NCBI GenBank assembly: GCA_030428825.1
Contig: JAUIEL010000041.1
Span: forward strand, 1-18,858
Length of the DNA: 18,858 bases
From: a bacterium
GTDB lineage: Bacteria; Planctomycetota; B15-G4; JADJEK01
Direction of reading: 5' to 3'
Made by a program: the position numbers and the translations under genes. The notes below the pieces were generated by a model that worked only from the letters and a program-made list of their open reading frames with translations, ran no database searches and was not told the origin of the DNA. This document shows, piece by piece, positions 14,425 through 18,858 of this stretch. Positions within the stretch are counted from its first letter, which is position 1, and each line of letters begins with the position of its first letter.

Positions 14425-15884
14425 TCCGGGGCCCGCGCCCGCTCGCGGTCGTCGCGCTCGCGGTCGCCGCCGTCGTCGGCTGCGGCCGGAAGGCGGCGGC
14501 GCCGCACCACCCGGTCGTCCTGATCGGCGTCGACGGACTGGCGTGGGAGGTCGCGAAGCCGCTCCTCGTCCAGGGGAAGCTGCCGCACCTCGAGAAGCTG
14601 GTGCGGCGCGGCGCCGCGGGCTTCCTCTACACCTTGAAGCCGGCCCTCTCCCCGGTCGTCTGGACGACGGTCGCCACCGGGACGACGCCGGACCGGCACG
14701 GGATCGTGAACTTCCTCGACCCTCGCTCCCGGCAGCCGTTCACGGCGAACGCGCGGCGCGGCCGCGCGCTCTGGGACGTCGCCACGGAGTACGGCCTGAA
14801 GACGCTCTGCGTGGGGTGGTGGGTCAGCTACCCCGCGGCGGAGATCGACGGCTGGATGGTCGCGCCGTACTCGGCGGCCGGGCAGAACGACAAGAACTGG
14901 AAGGGGAACCTCTCGCGGGACCTCCCGGACCAGACCTGGCCGCGCGACCTGATCGACGAGATCTGGCCGATCGCCGCGGGCGTCTCCGCGCCGGAGCGGT
15001 TCCGGGAGATCGACGCGCGCTACCTCGGCGACGTCGACGCCTCGAAGCTCGACGACCTCGAGCGACGGCTCGTCGACCAGACGCGGTGGTCGGTCGCGGC
15101 CGACGAGTCGTTCGCCGCCGTCGCGACCGCCCTCCTCGAGCGGCCGGACGTCGACCCGGACCTGACGATGGTCTACCTCGGCGGGCCGGACGTCGCGAGC
15201 CACCGGTTCTGGCAGTACGCGTACCCGTTCCTCTACGACTACGAGGTCGACGAGGGCGGGATCGAGGAGCTCGGGGGGCGGATCGAGCGGTTCTACGTCG
15301 AGGCGGACCGGAAGATCGGCGAGATCGTGGCCGCGGCGCCGGACGACGCCAACGTGATCGTCTGCTCGGACCACGGCTTCTACGCGGTGAGCACCCGGTC
15401 GCCGAACCCGAGCGGCTTCTCGGCGCACCACCTCGATCCGGCCCCTCCCGGCGTGATCGTGATGGCCGGCCCCGACGTGAAGCCGGTCGGCGCCGACGAG
15501 CTCTTCTCCGACGACCGGAACGTCCGGCCGCGGAACCTCGGCCAGGTGCTCGAGATCGCCCCGTTGATCCACCACCTCCTCGGCATCCCGCTGGCGCGCG
15601 ACCTGAAGGTCCCCGACGGCGGGGCCCTGATGAAGAACACGGTCTCCGACGCCCTGAAGGCGGCGAGGCCCCCGCTCCCGGCGGTCGACTCGCACGACGA
15701 CGGGTTCCGCCCCGCGAGCGCGCCGCTCGGGGTCGACCAGGAGAAGGTCCGCGACTTCGAGGCGTGGCTGGAGTCGCTGGGCTATCTGGGGGTCGGCGGG
15801 GACGGCTACGAGGCGACGTCTCCCCGGGACACCCCGCCTCCGCCCGAGGACGGGGCCAAGAAATCCCCCGGTTCCGGTCGATGA
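14421..15884 (+). CDS. Lipoprotein, type I phosphodiesterase/nucleotide pyrophosphatase family
   Basis: The 487-residue product belongs to the alkaline phosphatase-like/NPP superfamily. Residues 1-21 form a lipoprotein signal with lipobox VVGC and Cys21, so the protein should be exported and lipid-anchored. Metal and catalytic features are VVLIGVDGL (Asp38), the nucleophile region SPVVWTTVATG (Thr82), YLGGPDVASHRFWQYAY (metal Asp and His), VIVCSDHGFYAV (Asp-His) and GFSAHH (His). All expected residues are visible, so it is probably an active two-metal phosphohydrolase. The substrate is unknown; cell-surface phosphodiester or phosphoglycan targets are possible. The tail is Pro/Gly/Lys-rich. 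It overlaps the upstream gene by 4 bases and is followed by a clpP-like gene. Confidence 0.88.
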   Translation: MIRGPRPLAVVALAVAAVVGCGRKAAAPHHPVVLIGVDGLAWEVAKPLLVQGKLPHLEKLVRRGAAGFLYTLKPALSPVVWTTVATGTTPDRHGIVNFLDPRSRQPFTANARRGRALWDVATEYGLKTLCVGWWVSYPAAEIDGWMVAPYSAAGQNDKNWKGNLSRDLPDQTWPRDLIDEIWPIAAGVSAPERFREIDARYLGDVDASKLDDLERRLVDQTRWSVAADESFAAVATALLERPDVDPDLTMVYLGGPDVASHRFWQYAYPFLYDYEVDEGGIEELGGRIERFYVEADRKIGEIVAAAPDDANVIVCSDHGFYAVSTRSPNPSGFSAHHLDPAPPGVIVMAGPDVKPVGADELFSDDRNVRPRNLGQVLEIAPLIHHLLGIPLARDLKVPDGGALMKNTVSDALKAARPPLPAVDSHDDGFRPASAPLGVDQEKVRDFEAWLESLGYLGVGGDGYEATSPRDTPPPPEDGAKKSPGSGR

Positions 15885-15934
15885 AGGTCCCGAAGGCCCC
15901 TAGATTGGCCGAATCGATGCTGACGGAGAAACCG

Positions 15935-16564
15935 ATGCTCCAGGACGACCGCGCGCTCACGCACCTCGACGACGACGACGACGAGTGCCCCGGGAACGGC
16001 GGCAAGGAGAAGAAGGGGGATTCCCCCCTCGTCGCGCGCCTGCTGAAGGCCCGGACGATCCTGATCGCCAAGCCGGTCGACAAGGACCTCATGCGCGAGG
16101 TCTCGGCCCAGCTCCTGGTCCTCTCCGACGAGGACTCGTCGAAGCCGATCACCGTCTACGTCAACTCCCCGGGCGGCGACGCCGACTCCGGGTTCGCGAT
16201 CTACGACATGATGCGGTTCGTCAAGGCGCCGGTCCGGACGGTCTGTGCCGGCCTCGCGGCCTCGGCGGCGGTGATCATCTATCTCGGCGGCGAGAAGGGG
16301 CAGCGGTTCTGCCTCCCGAACTCGCGCTTCCTGATCCACCAGCCCTCGACCTACACCCAGGGCCAGGCGTCGGACATCGAGATCACCGCGAACGAGATCG
16401 TGAAGATCCGCCGGAAGTACAACGAGATCGTGTCTCAGGAGACCGGCACCCCGGTCGACAAGATCGAGCAGGACGCCAACCGCGACTTCTGGCTCTCCGC
16501 CGAGGAGTCGAAGGCGTACGGCCTGGTCGACGCGATCGTCGCCGCGCAAGGCGAAATGGGCTAA
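15935..16564 (+). CDS. clpP: ClpP-family serine protease subunit, noncanonical
   Basis: The 209-residue product (from ATG 15935) is a ClpP homologue with the full triad: Ser110 in AGLAASAAVII, His135 in FLIHQPS and Asp184 in NRDFWLSAEE. VYVNSPGGDADSGFAIYD is the strand-turn around the oxyanion hole. It differs from standard ClpP in two ways. The serine motif reads LAASAAV rather than QAASMGA or QAASMAA. The N-terminus lacks the ERAYDIYSRLL axial-loop segment and instead carries an acidic run of five Asp and a Lys-rich stretch. No clpX or tig gene is near. The start at 15935 is chosen for its GGAGAA ribosome site 5-6 bases upstream. Upstream in-frame ATGs at 15917 and 15881 (the latter overlapping the phosphodiesterase stop) have none. 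Confidence 0.9.
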   Translation: MLQDDRALTHLDDDDDECPGNGGKEKKGDSPLVARLLKARTILIAKPVDKDLMREVSAQLLVLSDEDSSKPITVYVNSPGGDADSGFAIYDMMRFVKAPVRTVCAGLAASAAVIIYLGGEKGQRFCLPNSRFLIHQPSTYTQGQASDIEITANEIVKIRRKYNEIVSQETGTPVDKIEQDANRDFWLSAEESKAYGLVDAIVAAQGEMG

Positions 16565-16568
16565 CGGG

Positions 16569-16730
16569 ACGCGTTCGGGAACGTCTTCGCGTTCGCCACG
16601 GCGGGCGCCGGAGGAGGGACGAGCTCTCCGACCCGCTGTCCTAGACGCTGCGCGGCTTGGAACGCGTTCGGGAACGTCTTCGCGTTCGCCACGGCGGCGG
16701 GGCGTGCGGAGGAGGTGTCTCCGACCCGCT
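16569..16730. repeat. Diverged direct repeat, two 69-base copies, 93-base period
   Basis: Copy 1 spans 16569-16637 and copy 2 spans 16662-16730. The first 36 bases are identical (from ACGCGTTCGGGAACG to CACGGCGG). The rest shares GGAGGAGG (16610-16617 and 16708-16715) and TCTCCGACCCGCT (16625-16637 and 16718-16730) around small insertions and deletions. The left part can fold: GAACG and CGTTC alternate, so GAACG-TCTTCG-CGTTC forms a 5-base stem with a 6-base loop, and GAACGCGTTC before copy 2 is a palindrome. It begins 4 bases after the clpP stop. It resembles repeated extragenic palindromes or a small dispersed element. Whether other copies exist elsewhere in the genome cannot be seen here. 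Confidence 0.85.
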
Positions 16731-16950
16731 CACGTCCTCGCGCGATGCGTCGGGCGTGGTCTCCGCGAAGGGACGAGTCGCGCTCCGGGGTCGCTCTCGG
16801 AGAAGCCTCCTCCGCCCGCCCCCCGCCTCGCCCGCTCCGGACTTCCTCACCCGATTCCGGGATGGGGAAAAGGGGAGTCCGGTGGGGACCCATGGGAGGT
16901 CGCTGACGCGAGGGTCCGAAGTCGACGACGGCCTACCGCGTGAGCGGCCT

Positions 16951-16989
16951 CTCCCTTGCTCTCCCTTGCTCTCTCCTGCTCTCGTTGCT
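16951..16989 (+). repeat. Pyrimidine-rich 10-base tandem repeat
   Basis: CTCCCTTGCT is repeated exactly at 16951-16960 and 16961-16970, then in decayed form (CTCTCCTGCT, CTCGTTGCT). Each intact unit contains TTGCT, so several -35-like hexamers sit about 10 bases apart in front of the promoter used by the next gene. Confidence 0.75.
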
Positions 16990-17013
16990 CCTCCCGCTCC
17001 CCACCGCTAGACT
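16985..17013 (+). promoter_or_regulatory. Candidate sigma-70-type promoter for the 17060 gene
   Basis: TTGCTC (16985-16990) and TAGACT (17008-17013) are 17 bases apart. Transcription would start near 17020, leaving about 40 bases of leader with GGAGGA at 17048-17053, 6 bases before the ATG. The same TTGCTC hexamer and spacing occur before the 13663 gene. Confidence 0.4.
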
Positions 17014-17059
17014 TGCGCGATTCCGCCCCCCGGCCGAACCGGCCCTCGGAGGACGCGTC

Positions 17060-17761
17060 ATGGACTATCCGATGCGGAGCATCGCCTACCTGGCCGAGTT
17101 GATCCATCCGCCGCGGCAGCACACCGCGGAGGAGATGCAGAGGATCCACTCGTTGACGTTCGCGGATCCGAAGGCTCCGTATCAGAACTTCCAGATGATC
17201 CCCGGCGGGGCGGCGCTGTCGAACCCGCCGCAGCAGGCGAACATGATCTCGACGGTGACGTTCCTGCCGGATCGGGTGCAGGTGCGGGAGGAGATGTCGG
17301 GGATCAGTCGGGAGGAGTTCCAGGACCGGGTGGCGCGGCTGTCGGGGCTGGCGTTCGAGGTGCTGCACGTGCCGCAGTTCATGGTGCAGAACTTCATCGT
17401 CCGGTCGCTGGTGAACGCGCGGAACTTCTACGACTCGCGGGAGTTCATCGCGCGGTCGCTGCTGAACATGGAGGAGGAGGACTTCGCCTGCCTGCAGCGC
17501 CAGCCGCAGATCGTCGGGGTCCGGATGGTCTTCCCGCAGACCGACGAGAACCGGGGGATGTTCAACATCCGGGTCGAGTCGTACGCGGCCGAGCCGCGCT
17601 CGCTGTTCATCGAGAACGTCGGCGTGTTCAAGTCGGTCATCAATCCGCACAACCTGTCGGACCTGACGTCGAACTTCTTCGCGACGTACGACTACATCGA
17701 CGGGAACGTGATCGACTTCATCTCGCAGTTCGACGCGCGCGAGGAGCCGCCGCCCTCCTGA
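17060..17761 (+). CDS. Uncharacterised protein, orphan with distinct codon use
   Basis: I do not recognise this 233-residue protein. It is soluble with no signal peptide in the chosen frame. Notable stretches are MDYPMRSIAYLAELIHPP, AEEMQRIHSLTFADP, NFQMIPGGAALSNPPQQ, FEVLHVPQFMVQNFIVRSL, FACLQRQPQIVGVRMVFP, and an ending SLFIENVGVF then LSDLTSNFFATYDYIDGNV. The alternating strands late in the chain suggest an alpha/beta fold. The ATG at 17060 has a perfect GGAGGA at 6-base spacing, so a possible extension to a GTG at 16940 (which would look like a signal peptide but encode the tandem repeat) was rejected. All leucines are CTG (13) or TTG (2) and none CTC, unlike its neighbours, which use CTC heavily. 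It is flanked by a gene-free spacer and a convergent LysR gene. Confidence 0.8.
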   Translation: MDYPMRSIAYLAELIHPPRQHTAEEMQRIHSLTFADPKAPYQNFQMIPGGAALSNPPQQANMISTVTFLPDRVQVREEMSGISREEFQDRVARLSGLAFEVLHVPQFMVQNFIVRSLVNARNFYDSREFIARSLLNMEEEDFACLQRQPQIVGVRMVFPQTDENRGMFNIRVESYAAEPRSLFIENVGVFKSVINPHNLSDLTSNFFATYDYIDGNVIDFISQFDAREEPPPS

Positions 17762-17776
17762 CGGCCGGGCGCGAGG

Positions 17777-18727
17777 TCACGCGGGGCCGCGGTGGTTCCG
17801 GCTCCGCGCGGGACCGATGGGGGGGTCGGACTCGAACAGGGCGTCGCGCGCGTGTCGACTGATCTCGACCACGGCCGGGTGGCGGATCCGTCGATCGACG
17901 GTGATCGCGTAGAAGCGTTCGACGACGCCTTCGGCGACCCCCAGCGGCTCGACCCTCATGCGTTCGCGGACCTCCTCGAGCATGACCTCCGTGACCGGGA
18001 AGATCCCCTCGCCGTCCTCGCCGAACGCCTGGAGCAGCGCGCTGTCCGCGATCTCGGCGACGACCCTCGGCCTGACGTTCGCCTCCTCGAACCAGAGGTC
18101 GAGGGACCGGCGGAGCGCCGTGTTCACGGTCGGGAGGAGGAACGGCGCGTCCTTGAGGTCCGAGGGGAACCTCTTCCCGTACCGTCTCGCGATCTCGGGT
18201 GAACCGACCCAGACGACACCGCACTGTCCGAGCAGGTGGTTGTAGGCGCGCACGCTCAGGCCGGGGGGGATCGGCGAGTCGTCGAGGACGAGGTCGAGGT
18301 TGTGGAGGGCGAGCCCGGCCAGGAGGCGCTCGACCCCGTCCTCCCGGCAGACCAGGCGGATCGCCTCGTGCATGTGGAGGGCGGGCTGCAGGATGCGGCG
18401 ACACGCCCGCTTCGGGAGAGCATCCGAGATTCCGACTCGTAGCTCGCGGACCTCGCCGGCCGGCTCGCCGCGGAGCGCCGCGCGGAGCTCCCGACTCAAG
18501 GCGAAGATCCCGTCGGCGTACGACTTGGTCACGCGTCCCGAGTCCGTCAGCCGCAACCCTCGCCCCTCCTTCTCGAACAGCCGCACCTCCAGGGCTTCCT
18601 GCAGGAGCTTGAGCTGGGCGCTGATGGTCTGCGGGGTGACGTGCAGGAGCTCGCTCGCCCTGGCGATCGATCTCTCGTTGGCGACCACCCAGAAATAGAA
18701 GAGGTGGTTGTGGTTGAGCGTCTGCAT
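17777..18727 (-). CDS. nhaR: LysR-family regulator, NhaR-like
   Basis: The 316-residue protein opens with LNHNHLFYFWVVANE and SIARASELLHVTPQTISAQL, the winged helix-turn-helix of LysR regulators in the form typical of NhaR, the sodium-responsive activator of nhaA. LLQEALEVRLFEKEGRGLRLTDSG completes the DNA-binding domain (to about residue 65). The effector domain follows, starting LRVGISDALPKR and LDLVLDDSPIPPGL, then VWVGSPEIARRYGKRFP. NhaR-like proteins respond to sodium, but nhaA is not in the window and other targets are possible. The ATG at 18727 was preferred to a GTG two codons upstream. The end is 15 bases from the convergent 17060 gene. Its 5' end abuts a SthA-like frame on the other strand, leaving no promoter space. 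Confidence 0.88.
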   Translation of the reverse strand: MQTLNHNHLFYFWVVANERSIARASELLHVTPQTISAQLKLLQEALEVRLFEKEGRGLRLTDSGRVTKSYADGIFALSRELRAALRGEPAGEVRELRVGISDALPKRACRRILQPALHMHEAIRLVCREDGVERLLAGLALHNLDLVLDDSPIPPGLSVRAYNHLLGQCGVVWVGSPEIARRYGKRFPSDLKDAPFLLPTVNTALRRSLDLWFEEANVRPRVVAEIADSALLQAFGEDGEGIFPVTEVMLEEVRERMRVEPLGVAEGVVERFYAITVDRRIRHPAVVEISRHARDALFESDPPIGPARSRNHRGPA

Positions 18728-18858
18728 CGGCACCGGTCCCGCCGGCCAGAAGGCGGCGATTCAGGCGGCGAAGCTCGGGCGCAGCGTCGCGGTGATCGAG
18801 AAGAACCCGGTCGTCGGCGGCGCGCAGGTCAACACCGGCACGATCCCGAGCAAGGCGC
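18714..18858 (+). CDS. sthA: SthA-like NAD(P) transhydrogenase, 5' part, start uncertain
   Basis: From 18729 to the window edge the frame reads GTGPAGQKAAIQAAKLG, then SVAVIEKNPVVGGAQVNTGTIPSKA. This is the FAD-binding Rossmann motif and following segment of soluble pyridine nucleotide transhydrogenase, which balances NADH and NADPH. NTGT in place of the redox Cys of lipoamide-dehydrogenase-type enzymes is typical of SthA. The usual opening (MYDLIVIG-like) is missing. The frame runs back only to a TAG at 18696-18698, with TTG at 18708 or 18714 as the sole starts. AGAGGTG (18700-18706) is 7 bases before TTG 18714, giving SVCIG before the glycine loop, but these bases are also the NhaR start region. 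Either the genes overlap head to head or the end of the window is misjoined. About 48 of some 460 codons are visible. Confidence 0.6.
   Translation, partial: MSVCIGTGPAGQKAAIQAAKLGRSVAVIEKNPVVGGAQVNTGTIPSKA

Larger units (their letters stand above)
16731..17059. other. Gene-free spacer upstream of the orphan gene
   Basis: This stretch contains no convincing coding region. It is GC-rich with runs of purines on one side and pyrimidines on the other. The only structure I see is the pyrimidine-rich tandem repeat and promoter listed separately and the ribosome site GGAGGA at 17048-17053. Confidence 0.6.

Noticed and set aside
16569..16730. Possible CRISPR array
   Set aside because: There are only two copies, the repeats are 69 bases and diverged, and no cas gene is present.
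16561..16893. Minus-strand frame reading a repeated AVANAKTFPNA peptide
   Set aside because: The repetition follows from the 93-base DNA repeat, there is no ribosome site, and the rest is low-complexity. It is treated as a DNA repeat.
16940..17059. N-terminal extension of the 17060 gene that resembles a signal peptide
   Set aside because: The hydrophobic Leu/Pro run is simply the translated pyrimidine tandem repeat. The ATG at 17060 has a perfect ribosome site and the proposed promoter lies inside the extension.

Overview
The window is a gene-dense, very GC-rich stretch from what looks like a diderm bacterium. LpxB (lipid A disaccharide synthase), a lipobox-bearing secreted phosphodiesterase and membrane-spanning anti-sigma factors point to an outer membrane. 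GTG starts are frequent and Shine-Dalgarno sites are often weak. The mix of ECF sigma/anti-sigma operons, a noncanonical ClpP, an NhaR-type LysR regulator and a SthA-type flavoprotein would fit an uncultured planctomycete-like or other high-GC environmental lineage. That placement is inference only. I see no rRNA, tRNA, CRISPR array, transposase or phage gene.

Layout. (1) 1-4901, plus strand: tail of an unknown gene, an ACT-domain protein (UPF0237-like) with an unusual N-terminal extension, its usual partner PFL/UPF0210, a membrane-anchored DUF3465 protein, a PPK2-family polyphosphate kinase and a class 3 aldehyde dehydrogenase, closely spaced throughout. (2) 4902-5178: gene-free spacer with two hairpins. 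(3) 5179-9566: two ECF sigma systems facing each other tail to tail. On the plus strand, sigma, anti-sigma (with a collagen-like Gly-X-Y tract) and a Sir2 deacylase overlap by 3-4 bases. On the minus strand, sigma, a two-helix anti-sigma-like protein and a YbjQ/UPF0145 protein form the second operon. The sir2 and ybjQ-like genes overlap convergently by 30 bases. (4) 9684-13543, minus strand: ilvE, an ACT-domain protein, a DUF1015 protein and lpxB, read in that order from a recognisable promoter. (5) 13663-16564, plus strand: an unrecognised conserved-looking protein, a lipoprotein phosphodiesterase and an unusual ClpP. (6) 16565-17059: about 495 bases without a convincing gene, carrying a diverged 69-base direct repeat (93-base period) and a pyrimidine-rich tandem repeat next to a promoter. 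(7) 17060-18858: an orphan gene with distinctive codon use, an NhaR-like LysR regulator on the minus strand, and the 5' part of a SthA-like transhydrogenase that begins abruptly inside or at the NhaR start codon.

How the genes may work together. The clearest higher-order unit is the paired, convergent ECF operons, one of which carries a sirtuin translationally coupled to an anti-sigma factor. This suggests envelope-stress signalling with an NAD-dependent output or feedback, but the link is inferred from gene order alone. The ilvE-ACT pair suggests an amino-acid-sensing partner for branched-chain amino acid transamination. The SthA/NhaR junction at the right edge may be a true divergent overlap or an assembly artefact and should be checked before the end of the window is interpreted.
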